Assembly (NCBI GenBank): GCA_016709995.1 | Contig: JADJLQ010000001.1 | Location: 1,088,001-1,152,000, forward strand | Reading direction: 5' to 3' | DNA: 64,000 bases | From: Saprospiraceae bacterium | Lineage (GTDB): Bacteria > Bacteroidota > Bacteroidia > Chitinophagales > Saprospiraceae | Part shown: piece by piece, positions 27,347 to 37,303 of the stretch | Numbering within the stretch: the stretch's first letter is position 1 | Layout: every line of letters begins with the position of its first letter | Notes under the pieces: generated by a model | Databases searched by the model: none | What the model was told of the DNA's origin: nothing | Seen by the model: only the letters and a program-made list of their open reading frames with translations | Made by a program: the position numbers and the translations under genes

Positions 27347-27973
27347 TTAGATATCTGCCAGCAGTTTTTCTTTCATTTTCATAAATTCTGCTTCTGTAAT
27401 CAATCCATTTTCTTTTAACCTTCCGAGTTCAGCAATTTTATTTATTACTTCCGCTGTAGCGCCGGTACTTGCTTTGTGCATAGTCTCTTTGAGATGAATC
27501 TCTTCCTCACGTATATTTTCTGCAACTTCTTTTCCTTTTTCAAACATCTCATCATAGATCTTTTTCAACCTGGAAAGGTCAAAATCCAGGAAGGTACCAC
27601 CAGTTTCAAAATGCTTTTTAAATGCCTGGCCCAGGGCATAAGAAGAAGCACCAGACATCACAGAGACGGCCATACCACCTATAAAGCTCCCTGCACCAGG
27701 GATAAATTTTACTACGGTCCTGGCTGCCAGTCTAGCCAGACCAGAGGAGGTAATCGAAGAAATGATGGCTTTGCCCTCAGTTTCTTTAAATTCTATTTCA
27801 TAGACTCTGCATAGCTGTCTCACCATATCAAGCTGAATAGCACCTACTGCAAAAAAATCAGCTATCGGTACAGGAATAAAACCTGCTCCCATAGCCCAAA
27901 CCAAATGGTTTCTGATGACAGCATCTGCTTCCTGATCGCGGTGATTTTTTTCGAACTCTATAGTATTATCCAT
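27347..27973 (-). CDS. DUF697-type membrane protein with C-terminal SHOCT motif
   Basis: This 208-aa protein begins with a DUF697/YcjF-like region: IRNHLVWAMGAGFIPVPIADF, VGAIQLDMVRQLCRVY, then a glycine-rich hydrophobic hairpin (VVKFIPGAGSFIGGMAVSVMSG). An amphipathic coiled-coil-like stretch (about 130-170) follows. The last 30 residues (IAELGRLKENGLITEAEFM) are a SHOCT motif, a short oligomerisation or targeting module. The combined function is unknown; DUF697 proteins are often linked to GTPases, and none is adjacent. It is convergent with crtZ. Confidence 0.75.
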   Translation of the reverse strand: MDNTIEFEKNHRDQEADAVIRNHLVWAMGAGFIPVPIADFFAVGAIQLDMVRQLCRVYEIEFKETEGKAIISSITSSGLARLAARTVVKFIPGAGSFIGGMAVSVMSGASSYALGQAFKKHFETGGTFLDFDLSRLKKIYDEMFEKGKEVAENIREEEIHLKETMHKASTGATAEVINKIAELGRLKENGLITEAEFMKMKEKLLADI

Positions 27974-28185
27974 ATCAGCGAATTTACACCAAAATTGAAC
28001 TATTTATGTCGTCCTAAACAAAAATGATCGACTAATCCCAGAGTTATAACGATCAGGGTCCTATCCGAATTAGGGACATTACTACCCTGCTAAATGCCTG
28101 GCTATAGAATTGTACAATATAATTAGTTTCTGTTTTTAGGTAGTTTTGCAAACCTTCAAAGGCCCAAAATGTTTAATACCCAATT

Positions 28186-28896
28186 ATGAATACAGTCATA
28201 CACAAAGCAAATCAACGCGGCCATGCTGATTTTGGATGGCTTGACAGCTACCATTCATTTAGTTTTGGCAATTATTATGACCCAGAAAAAATTCATTTTG
28301 GGGCTCTGAGAGTGCTCAACGATGATGTGGTCATAGGAGGCAGAGGATTTGGTTTTCATCCTCATGACAATATGGAGATTATATCTATTCCACTTGAAGG
28401 AGACTTAGAGCACAAAGACAGCCTTGGCAGTCAGGCAGTGATCCGAAGCGGTGATGTACAGGTCATGTCTGCAGGTACAGGTATCGTGCACAGCGAATAC
28501 AATCAAAGCAAGACTGAACCTGTGAAGTTTTTACAGATCTGGATCGTCCCTTCTCGTCAAAATGTAAAGCCGCGGTATGACCAAATCACTTTAGGCATAT
28601 TAGAACCTAACAAATTTCATCTCATCGTATCACCTGATCCGTCGGATGAGGGAGTATGGATACATCAGCAAGCCTGGTTACATATTGGAAGCTTTGATCG
28701 AGGTCTCGAAGCTGCCTATTCAAAAAAACTGGATGGTAATGGCGCCTATTTATTCCTGCTATCTGGCAAAATCCTGGTTAATAATCTAGAGTTAAATTCG
28801 AGAGATGCCATAGGTATCACTGACACAGAGAATATCGTAATCCAAATCCTCGAATCTTCAAGAATATTAATGATTGATGTCCCCATGCAACTTTAA
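28186..28896 (+). CDS. Pirin family protein
   Basis: This 236-aa bicupin carries the pirin metal site: HPHDNMEI (His58, His60) in the first cupin and GTGIVHSEYNQ with His/Glu. HSFSFGNYYDP and FGALRVLNDD are family markers. Some pirins act as quercetin dioxygenases, others as redox-sensing regulators; the sequence does not decide. A -7-like TAGTTTTG lies at 28141-28148. It is convergent with the macroglobulin gene, 11 nt apart. Confidence 0.92.
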   Translation: MNTVIHKANQRGHADFGWLDSYHSFSFGNYYDPEKIHFGALRVLNDDVVIGGRGFGFHPHDNMEIISIPLEGDLEHKDSLGSQAVIRSGDVQVMSAGTGIVHSEYNQSKTEPVKFLQIWIVPSRQNVKPRYDQITLGILEPNKFHLIVSPDPSDEGVWIHQQAWLHIGSFDRGLEAAYSKKLDGNGAYLFLLSGKILVNNLELNSRDAIGITDTENIVIQILESSRILMIDVPMQL

Positions 28897-28907
28897 AACG
28901 ATCATCC

Positions 28908-31900
28908 TTATTTAATACTGACTGTTGCACCAGAAGTATGACTGCTAAACTCAGGAGCATACATACACTCCAGCGTGCTAATCCCATTGGAGAAGTCTCC
29001 TTTCTGAGCCACTCTCATAGCATACTCAAATACGTAAGTGCCCGGCACTATGTGATCAAAAAAGAAATGGGTAGCCAGATCTTTTGTGCTTTCATAATAG
29101 CCTAGCCCCCCCTGATATTTATATTGACTGATGACATTGATGGGCTCCAGTCCTGCGGCCCGCATATCTTTTAGGTGGATATAGTCCATAGGACGATCTG
29201 TCTTAAGCTCCATGCGCATGACCACCTTGTCGCCCACCTCGAGGTTAGTCGCAGGCATCAGAACGGTCTTATTGTTTTGCACACGTTCAACCATGATCTG
29301 TTTTTTGATTGATAAAGGTGTGCTTCTGAAGGAGGTGATTTTATCAATATCTTCAAAGTATTGCCAGTAAGCTGCACCCCACATGACCTGGCTATTAGGA
29401 TTCTCAATTTTAAAATTAGCCAGACCGGTCGTAATCTCAGAGGAAGATTTATTAATTTTAAAATATCCTAATCCCGGGGTCGTCTGCTCCTTTGCAATCA
29501 TTATATTCTTATTGTCCAGGGTAATAGCCGGAAGCTTAGTCTCCTCCAGCCATGAATCACCAAACAATAGTAAAGAATAGATGGCGGCAGCAGTGGCCTT
29601 GGTATTGTGCCAGCGATTGGTTTGCTTGTTTTTTAATAACCATAGCCTCATCTCATCGATCGCAGAACCTTGTTTACTGACTTCTGCATAAGCTTCTATC
29701 AACATAGCTTGGGTTTCGATCGGCATCTCAAAAAAGCGATATCCTGCATCAAACTTCCAGTACATACCCAGCTCATCACTGTGCTGTGCTTTTTCATTCA
29801 AAGAGGCAACAATTTTATCAGGCACTGAGGAAGTGGCATCCCAGCGATTCACTGCCAGAGCGATCATGCCCTGGCCATACAAAGATTGGGAGAGCCATTT
29901 TGCTTCAGCTTGTTTGAGAAAATATTCAAAAGCAGTCTTATCCTCAAAAGGCAGATCTGTAAAAAAAGATCTGGCATAAAGGTAGTGGATGGCCATCTCT
30001 GTCAGACCAATATCGTCCTTTTTAGATAACCTCCGCATTTCATTATAATATTTCAACAATTCGCGATCACAATAAAGTGCTGCCTTTTGCAATACCTCAT
30101 CCAGTTCATGACCTAACCCACCAAGTTTTTTTAAATGACCCAGTGTCTCTACTATATATTGCGTGATATACCAATCGTCTCGCCCTTCAAACCAGGGAAA
30201 ACCTCCGTTGGACATCTGTTTTTCTATGAGCAACTGAATAGCCTGATTTTTCTCATTGGCCATTTTATTGACATCAAATAGAAGTGCTATCATTTTTTGT
30301 TGTTCTTCTTCATGCATAGCATCGGCGACCCATGGCGTCTCTGCCAGGACGGCAGTTTTTAAATCCTCGTTTTTATTCAATGGGCTTTTTAGCACATCTT
30401 TTTTAATCCATTGGTCAAAAACTGTTTTAATTGTTGGGTTTGACTCTACGATTTTAGTGCCCAATGCGTTGGCAAAATATCGATTGACTATTTGTTCTGT
30501 GCATTCGAATTGATGTTCCATCACAAATGGCAAAGCCTGGATGGCATACCAGGTAGGATTGGAGGTGCCTTCTAAGGTAAAAGTATGATTCTGGAGTGTA
30601 GTGCTTTGCATTTTGGCCAGCATATCTTTAAACACAAAGGCCTTTTGTCCTTGAGCCCTGACCTGGAATGGAAATGTTTCTGTCACCAGCATTCTATTGG
30701 TCAATACAGGGATAACATTCTCTTCCCCGTCGGAGGTATTCCCGGATTCAGCAATAATCCTGTAACCTAACAGCCCAATGTAGTCTGCTGGTACTGTAAT
30801 TTTCCATTCTAAAGGATAGGATTGGCCAGCCTCCATTCTAAAAGGAACCCGATCCTTCTCCAGACTGAATCGGTGGTTGAGATTACTCCCATTCATAGGA
30901 TCAAAAAGCTCCAGCCTGCCTACCCCACTCAAAGCTGCTGAAGAAAGATTGGATACCTTGGCCGGAAATATCATTAGATCACCTTGTCTTAAAAATCTGG
31001 GACCATTAGGAAATACCATAAGGTCTTTCTGGGTAATCACTTCTTTTTCAAGATAGGCATTACGCAAGTCAGGAGTGTGACCAAAAAGCATAAGGCGCCA
31101 TCGTGTCAGCGCTTCATTCATTTTAAATTTGAGCACGAAATTGCCTTCGGTATCTGATTTGATCGAGGGGTAAAAAAAGACTGTTTCATTTAGATTCTTT
31201 CGCACAGAGATTGTTGGGTCAGGTTTAGGGGCTGCCACCTCCTCTAGATTCATATCATTTGCGTTTGGCGGCGAAGCAGGACTAGCAGCAGTCTCCAACA
31301 TTACTCCATCAGCCTGTGGCATAGCATTTCTGCTGGATTTCATCATCACACCTCCTCGTGTATAATAAAGCCTTCCGTACAGGTCAAATCCAAACCAGTC
31401 CAAATCCCTGTAGACAGGATACTCAATTTCTTCGTAGGCGATATTTTTTTGACTCATATACTGAGTACCCACTGCAGCAAATCCTGTAGCGGTGTATCCG
31501 TATAGTGGAAGTTCATTCATAAAGAATAAATCTGTTCTCCAATTGTGAGGATATAGTGCATCCAAAGATTGGTCATACATACTGGCTACTATTTCTGCGA
31601 CGACTTTATCCTTGTTTTTACCTTTTATTTTCAACGACCATTCTTCATTCCCTCCTGGTACGATTTTATCTCTAAAACTGATAGTCTCGAATTCCAGTTC
31701 TTTATTAGACCAGGGCATGCTATAAGTTATATTTTGATGGTATACCCTGTTGTCATACACTGTGTACCATTGGATATGATGAGTTGTACCTCTGTCTTTT
31801 TCGGTCAGGGATCTGGCTTCTGAGATCAAGCCAAATGACTGCACCCATTCACATTTTAAAACACTGGTGGACGACTGTAGCAAATATTTTATTGGTGCTT

Positions 31901-34900
31901 GTGTCCTCAACTTAAAGTTCAATTGTTGGCCGGGTTCCAACATGGTTTTGTCCTGGTATGCTACCATAAATTGATTAACCGGAAACTGTCCATTTGCTTC
32001 ATCATTTACCCAAAAGTACTGTTCGTATTTATTGCTTTGATTCAAATTGTCTTTGGCTGACATCTCCAATTTGTAGATGCCCGGACTCAATTTTTTGGCA
32101 AGTTTAATGGATGCATTGCTGACATAATCCGCATTGATCACTGTCGATTCTGTTTTCCAGGTTGTCACATCATTCTCTTGTTTATACTCATCAGTGGGAA
32201 ACCATTGGTGAAAAACTTCTGAAGAATAAATGGACTGATCCGGTTTGGCCCAATAAGATGGTCGATAATAAGTCGAAGGTGCTTTTAATTTAAAAATAGT
32301 CAATCGCCCCTGAGCTACTATTGGCGATTCATTCAGATCGGTTACGATCAATTTGATTTCCTTGAGGCTATCAGTGGACTCAAACTGTCCCAGGGAGGTT
32401 GATAATACTAAATTGGTATTGCCGACCCGGTAACTGATGCTGGAGGACCTGGTTTCTCCTGTAAAATCAGTCAATTCTATCTCTACAGAATATGTAAAAC
32501 TAACATCCGCTTCACTCAGATCTACTGTGGGATAAGGTATTGCGGTAAATGGGATGCTGAATTTGCCAGACCCATCTGTAGTCGTGGTACCTTGACTGAT
32601 GATCTGGGGGTTGGATCGCATTGGATAGTATGATTTCCAACCCCACCACCAGGGCATAGGCCGGTACCATCTCGCTCTCGTTATCTTATATTGTACTTTG
32701 GCTTGATCCACTGCATTTCCGGCATAGTTTTTTGCTTGACCTGTCACCGTAATCGCCTGGTTAAATTTATTGACCACCTGATTTGAATCGAAAGTGATTT
32801 CAAATTTTGGTCTTTTATATTCTTCTACCTGAAAGCTGGTCGATGCATAATTGAGGTCCGAGACCAGGGTCATGGTACCACTCAGACCATTCACCGGTGC
32901 AACAAATGAACCGTTTATAGTCCCGTAATCATTAGTCGTAAAACTTTGCTTGGACATCAATTGACCATTCGCATCATTAAGTGTTATTACTACATGTTTA
33001 TTTTTAAGAATGTCAGGAACACCTGAAGGATTGCGCCGCAATGCAAGCAACTTAAAATAGATAGTCTGACCAGGTCTATAGATTGACCGGTCAAGAAAGT
33101 ATAACGCATCCAGCGTCTCCTGGGCCGGTTGAGGCTGATAGGACGAATTGGAAAACGCTTCATCCAACCACAGATAATCATTGTTTTTTTGAAGCTTGAC
33201 TGTAAAAGATTTATTTGCAGATAGTGAAGGGATTATTTTGCCATCTCTATCAGAAGATGCTTTGCTCTTTTCTATCCACTCGTTGCGTTGCCGACTTTGG
33301 TTATAATTATTTTCATAAAAAGTAGCCTCCACGGCAGCCATTGGTGCACCAGTAGCTCTGTCGACGACCACTAACTCTTTTGAAAAATCTGAATCCTTCG
33401 ATGCATTATAGTACTGGTTAAATGAATGCAAATAAGCCAATTGCGAAACATGAGTAAACATCAGGGAAAGCATATTCTCTCCAATTTTAAAAGACTCACT
33501 GTTGCATAGTACCAACCCATACATTCCCGGAGGAAGTGCATCTATTTTAATCTCTACTTTATGAGATTGCATATCCTCAGCACCAGGGACATCCTGCGAA
33601 AAAGCTCGAATCGATTTGACAGCCAGCACCTGCTGCAGCACATTGTCCCTATAATCAGACAAGATCGTTGATCTAAGCTCGAGAGATATGGGGATCACTT
33701 TAATAAAAATCTTGGATACATTTTGATAACCGGCCAGAATTCTAAATGGTTTTTGTGGGAGATTCACTTTTTCTACCTGACCATCCAGGGAAGGTTTTAA
33801 TAATTCATTCAATTGATTTTTGGCCAGGCTGGCTTCATCCGTGTTTTTGTATTTTGACAGAATACCCTGGTATAAAGCACTTGCTTTGACCAGGTATTGT
33901 TGATATATGCTGTCTTGACTTCCAGCCTGATATTGTCTCCCAAGCGTCTCAAATAATTGAGCCTTCGACAATTCGAAAGGCGCTGCATAAGAAGTATTGG
34001 CGAACACCTGTATCCATTGATTCAAGGCAGATTCATAAAGCTGCGTTTTTTCAGAGCCAATAAAATGATCATACATGTATTTAAGCCTCTTTTTCACGAC
34101 ATCTACCCATGCGTCCGGTAGAGGATCATGTCGGTGAAACCTTTCCAGGTCTTGAAACAAACTGATGATCTGTCGCCCAAAGGATATAGTGTCTTCGCTG
34201 TGATTATTAGGATATGTTACAAACTGATCTGTATGGCTGAAGAGCAGCGGATCATTGATCAAAAAGGATTCCGCTACAAGATCAGCATCAGCCTGTCCAT
34301 TCATAAAATATTCTATAGCCCTGTGAGCCAAGATGTCGTAGACAAAGGGTCTCAGGGAGTCGGAATGATTGCCTTCTGTCAGGATAGGAAGGTAGGCCAA
34401 TATCGGAGTAGTTTTTAAAAATGGTTCTTTGACCGACTCCAGGTAGTGAGTCCTGATATTTCCTAAAAAATCCTCTTTACTCCACGTTGTTATACTTTCA
34501 TCGGTAGGACCAGCCATCTTGGTTCTATCCCTTATCTCCCAAATATGCATCTGGAAATAATTTGAATATAGCTGAGCCAGCAAAGAATGATTTAAAGATT
34601 TTACCACAGGATCAGTAGCTACCAGCAGATCATTTTCGAATAGTTCAATGCCTTTGACCACACCATCTTCATCCAGTTGCGAGGTGTATTTAGCTTTATA
34701 GATCAGGGCTTTGATTTGTTGCACCCCATTTCCTTCTGCCCTGGCTTTTTCGTAAATGCTGTCTACAATTCCCAGACCGGAGAGTGGCAGACCTTCTTTT
34801 TCTTTCTCACTTACCTTTTGCCAATATTCTTCATAGGTACTCATAGCCGGTTGCTCGCTTTTAGTATTTGTTTTAGAACCTGCACAATGTATCAACCCAA

Positions 34901-34943
34901 TTGAAATAAAAGTCAGGAGTATGGAAAACGGGAGTATTTTCAT
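28908..34943 (-). CDS. Alpha-2-macroglobulin family lipoprotein with intact thioester
   Basis: This very large (2011 aa) cell-envelope protein is predicted to trap proteases covalently. It starts with a lipoprotein signal (lipobox LIHC, Cys near 21), then a long helical region of about 370 residues. Macroglobulin-like beta domains follow (for example the Bacteroidota-typical LYFLDRSIYRPGQTIYFK), then a bait-like low-complexity stretch around SRNAMPQADGVMLETAASPASPP, and the ANATO-free thioester domain. The thioester motif CTEQ falls at residues 1481-1484, so the thioester should form. The usual partner, penicillin-binding protein 1C, is not next to it. Flanks are unrelated (pirin, SDR). The domain order is by eye. 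Confidence 0.92.
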   Translation of the reverse strand: MKILPFSILLTFISIGLIHCAGSKTNTKSEQPAMSTYEEYWQKVSEKEKEGLPLSGLGIVDSIYEKARAEGNGVQQIKALIYKAKYTSQLDEDGVVKGIELFENDLLVATDPVVKSLNHSLLAQLYSNYFQMHIWEIRDRTKMAGPTDESITTWSKEDFLGNIRTHYLESVKEPFLKTTPILAYLPILTEGNHSDSLRPFVYDILAHRAIEYFMNGQADADLVAESFLINDPLLFSHTDQFVTYPNNHSEDTISFGRQIISLFQDLERFHRHDPLPDAWVDVVKKRLKYMYDHFIGSEKTQLYESALNQWIQVFANTSYAAPFELSKAQLFETLGRQYQAGSQDSIYQQYLVKASALYQGILSKYKNTDEASLAKNQLNELLKPSLDGQVEKVNLPQKPFRILAGYQNVSKIFIKVIPISLELRSTILSDYRDNVLQQVLAVKSIRAFSQDVPGAEDMQSHKVEIKIDALPPGMYGLVLCNSESFKIGENMLSLMFTHVSQLAYLHSFNQYYNASKDSDFSKELVVVDRATGAPMAAVEATFYENNYNQSRQRNEWIEKSKASSDRDGKIIPSLSANKSFTVKLQKNNDYLWLDEAFSNSSYQPQPAQETLDALYFLDRSIYRPGQTIYFKLLALRRNPSGVPDILKNKHVVITLNDANGQLMSKQSFTTNDYGTINGSFVAPVNGLSGTMTLVSDLNYASTSFQVEEYKRPKFEITFDSNQVVNKFNQAITVTGQAKNYAGNAVDQAKVQYKITRARWYRPMPWWWGWKSYYPMRSNPQIISQGTTTTDGSGKFSIPFTAIPYPTVDLSEADVSFTYSVEIELTDFTGETRSSSISYRVGNTNLVLSTSLGQFESTDSLKEIKLIVTDLNESPIVAQGRLTIFKLKAPSTYYRPSYWAKPDQSIYSSEVFHQWFPTDEYKQENDVTTWKTESTVINADYVSNASIKLAKKLSPGIYKLEMSAKDNLNQSNKYEQYFWVNDEANGQFPVNQFMVAYQDKTMLEPGQQLNFKLRTQAPIKYLLQSSTSVLKCEWVQSFGLISEARSLTEKDRGTTHHIQWYTVYDNRVYHQNITYSMPWSNKELEFETISFRDKIVPGGNEEWSLKIKGKNKDKVVAEIVASMYDQSLDALYPHNWRTDLFFMNELPLYGYTATGFAAVGTQYMSQKNIAYEEIEYPVYRDLDWFGFDLYGRLYYTRGGVMMKSSRNAMPQADGVMLETAASPASPPNANDMNLEEVAAPKPDPTISVRKNLNETVFFYPSIKSDTEGNFVLKFKMNEALTRWRLMLFGHTPDLRNAYLEKEVITQKDLMVFPNGPRFLRQGDLMIFPAKVSNLSSAALSGVGRLELFDPMNGSNLNHRFSLEKDRVPFRMEAGQSYPLEWKITVPADYIGLLGYRIIAESGNTSDGEENVIPVLTNRMLVTETFPFQVRAQGQKAFVFKDMLAKMQSTTLQNHTFTLEGTSNPTWYAIQALPFVMEHQFECTEQIVNRYFANALGTKIVESNPTIKTVFDQWIKKDVLKSPLNKNEDLKTAVLAETPWVADAMHEEEQQKMIALLFDVNKMANEKNQAIQLLIEKQMSNGGFPWFEGRDDWYITQYIVETLGHLKKLGGLGHELDEVLQKAALYCDRELLKYYNEMRRLSKKDDIGLTEMAIHYLYARSFFTDLPFEDKTAFEYFLKQAEAKWLSQSLYGQGMIALAVNRWDATSSVPDKIVASLNEKAQHSDELGMYWKFDAGYRFFEMPIETQAMLIEAYAEVSKQGSAIDEMRLWLLKNKQTNRWHNTKATAAAIYSLLLFGDSWLEETKLPAITLDNKNIMIAKEQTTPGLGYFKINKSSSEITTGLANFKIENPNSQVMWGAAYWQYFEDIDKITSFRSTPLSIKKQIMVERVQNNKTVLMPATNLEVGDKVVMRMELKTDRPMDYIHLKDMRAAGLEPINVISQYKYQGGLGYYESTKDLATHFFFDHIVPGTYVFEYAMRVAQKGDFSNGISTLECMYAPEFSSHTSGATVSIK

Positions 34944-35120
34944 GCGAAACGGATTTATTGATTAGGAGATGCATCTTGTGATCTGGAAGTTAGTGGTATT
35001 TTGCAGATTAACTGAGTATTAACACAGTCTGTAAACGTTTTTTACCGGCAGATAATTTCACTTAAAATTGAATGATGTAGAATTCAGGTTATCTCAATAT
35101 TTTTAACGCAAATATCACTA

Positions 35121-35891
35121 ATGAATAAATACGCATTAATAACAGGAGGCAGCAGAGGTATTGGTTTGGGGATTGCCCTTCAATTGGCTTCAGCAGGATA
35201 TCATCTCGCCATAAATGGGGTGAGACCGGAATCGGAGGTGATCCATTCCCTTGACTTGTTGCGATCCAAAAATATTAGAGTCATTTATTGTCAGGGCAAT
35301 GTCGCATTGACTGAGGATAGAGCCGCCATTATACATAAAATAAAAAGTGAGTATGGAGCGCTCCATGTTTTGGTCAATAATGCTGGTGTCGCCCCTTTGG
35401 TTCGGGAAGATTTGCTTAAAATGTCCATAGAAAGTTTTGAGCGAGTGATGGATATTAATCTCAAAGGGCCTTTGTTTTTGACCCAACAGATAAGCCATTG
35501 GATGATAGATCAAAAGCAAAACAACCCGGCTTATCAGGCTGCCATCATCAATGTAAGCTCGGTCTCTGCCTCAGTCGCTTCAGCTGCGCGAGCAGAATAT
35601 TGCATTTCAAAAGCTGGTGTGGCGATGATGAGCCAGGTATTTGCCATAAGACTCAGCGAATATGATATACCCGTTTATGAAATCAGACCGGGCGTCATCA
35701 AGTCTGATATGACTTCAACTGTACAGTCTAAATATGATGAATTGATTGCCAATGGCCTTACATTGCAGCGTCGCTGGGGTACACCTGAAGATGTAGGTAA
35801 AGCAGTGCTGGCATTGGCTCAAGGATCCTTCCCCTACTCCACCGGCCAGGTGTTTTTGGTAGATGGTGGACTTACAGTTGCAAGATTTTAG
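35121..35891 (+). CDS. Short-chain dehydrogenase/reductase (3-ketoacyl-ACP reductase annotated group)
   Basis: This 256-aa NAD(P)-dependent Rossmann oxidoreductase has a cofactor loop TGGSRGIG at 8-15, NNAG at 86-89, a catalytic Ser near 146 in NVSSVSA, and Tyr160/Lys164 in YCISKAG. Its closest named group is FabG-like 3-ketoacyl-ACP reductases used in sugar or polyol catabolism. Its neighbour 34 nt downstream is a Gfo/Idh/MocA oxidoreductase, which suggests a shared carbohydrate oxidation role and not core fatty-acid synthesis. The substrate is unknown. Confidence 0.88.
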   Translation: MNKYALITGGSRGIGLGIALQLASAGYHLAINGVRPESEVIHSLDLLRSKNIRVIYCQGNVALTEDRAAIIHKIKSEYGALHVLVNNAGVAPLVREDLLKMSIESFERVMDINLKGPLFLTQQISHWMIDQKQNNPAYQAAIINVSSVSASVASAARAEYCISKAGVAMMSQVFAIRLSEYDIPVYEIRPGVIKSDMTSTVQSKYDELIANGLTLQRRWGTPEDVGKAVLALAQGSFPYSTGQVFLVDGGLTVARF

Positions 35892-35925
35892 TTATTTTCA
35901 ATGTTTTAATTAATTATATGATAAT

Positions 35926-37221
35926 ATGAAAAAAATAAGCCGTAGGGAAACTCTTAAAAGCCTGGTACCAGGGGCCATGGTATTAAGCATGCCCACTATC
36001 ATCCCAAGATCAGTATTTGGAGCAAATGATCGCATCAGGGTAGCCGTCATCGGTCACCATGGCAGGGGCAAAAATCATATCCAAAACTTTATGAAACTGG
36101 CTAATGTGGAACTCGCTACTCTTTGTGATGTGGATGATGAGGTCAACAAAAAAGGTGCAGCCGAATTTGAAAAAACGACAGGCAAAAAAGTAACCACCGC
36201 TACAGACATGCGCAAGGTGTTTGATGATAAAAACATAGACGCCGTTAGTATAGCGACTCCTAATCATTGGCATGCACTGGCCACTTTATGGGCTTGCCAG
36301 GCAGGTAAAGATGTATACGTAGAAAAACCTGCATCGCATGATTTTAATGAAGGCCGGGTCCTGATCGATGCTGCAAATAAATACAATAGAATCGTATCCC
36401 ATGGAGTTCAATTGCGCAGCTCAGTTGCGATACAGGAAGCCATTCAACATATAAGAGACGGTTTGTTGGGAAATGTCTACTTAGCTAAAGGGTTGGTATA
36501 TAAATGGAGACCAGACATAGGCGACAAAGGTACCTCGCCAGTGCCGGCCGGATTAGACTGGAATATGTGGCAGGGTCCTGCTAAAGAAACGGAATTTTCC
36601 GCAAACTATGTACATTATAATTGGCATTGGTTTTGGAACTACGGCAATGGAGATATATGTAACCAGGGAGTCCATGAGATGGATCTATGCACCTGGGGAT
36701 TGGATGTAGGATTTCCAGACGAAATCACTGCGGCCGGTGGCAAGTTTCTTTGGAAAGACTGTAAAGAAACTCCTGAATTACTAAATGTCACCTATAAGTA
36801 CGCCAAGCAAAATAAGATGATCGAATTTGAGGTGCGTCCCTGGATGACCAACCAGGAAGATGGATTGGAAGTAGGGAATATCTTTTATGGGGACAAAGGT
36901 TATATGATTGTCAACTGGTATGACGATTATAAAACTTTTTTAGGAAAAGAAAGAACTCCTGGACCAGCCAGAAAAGCTGGAGGCAATCATTATCAGAATT
37001 TTATAGATGCGGTGCGGGCTAAGGATAAATCATTGCTAAATGGGCCTATCGAGACAGGTCACGTATCTGCAGGGATGGCCCATCTGGGTAATATCGCTTA
37101 TCGCACGGGCAGGAAGCTTAATTTTGATCCTGTGAAAGAGAAATTTATCAATGACAAAGAAGCAGATGCTATGTTGACTCGCGAGTACAGGGCTCCATTT
37201 TCATTCCCGGCTTCCTTGTAG
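35926..37221 (+). CDS. Tat-exported Gfo/Idh/MocA family oxidoreductase
   Basis: This 431-aa NAD(P)-dependent sugar dehydrogenase-like protein opens with a twin-arginine signal (SRRETLK at about 4-10, then a hydrophobic stretch ending near SVFGAND), so it is folded with cofactor and exported to the periplasm. The Rossmann fold begins RVAVIGHHGRG, the conserved EKPASHDFNEG carries the catalytic Lys, and the C-terminal alpha/beta domain includes GDICNQGVHEMDL. Many such exported enzymes in Bacteroidota act on glycans or cyclitols. It follows the SDR gene and precedes an M1 peptidase lipoprotein by about 80 nt. Confidence 0.9.
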   Translation: MKKISRRETLKSLVPGAMVLSMPTIIPRSVFGANDRIRVAVIGHHGRGKNHIQNFMKLANVELATLCDVDDEVNKKGAAEFEKTTGKKVTTATDMRKVFDDKNIDAVSIATPNHWHALATLWACQAGKDVYVEKPASHDFNEGRVLIDAANKYNRIVSHGVQLRSSVAIQEAIQHIRDGLLGNVYLAKGLVYKWRPDIGDKGTSPVPAGLDWNMWQGPAKETEFSANYVHYNWHWFWNYGNGDICNQGVHEMDLCTWGLDVGFPDEITAAGGKFLWKDCKETPELLNVTYKYAKQNKMIEFEVRPWMTNQEDGLEVGNIFYGDKGYMIVNWYDDYKTFLGKERTPGPARKAGGNHYQNFIDAVRAKDKSLLNGPIETGHVSAGMAHLGNIAYRTGRKLNFDPVKEKFINDKEADAMLTREYRAPFSFPASL

Positions 37222-37303
37222 GTAATTATTTTTTCCGCATATAAAAATCAAGTGCCATTACATCAAGTAGGGTTATCTAATAGTTACCAGAATGGTTACA
37301 GAC

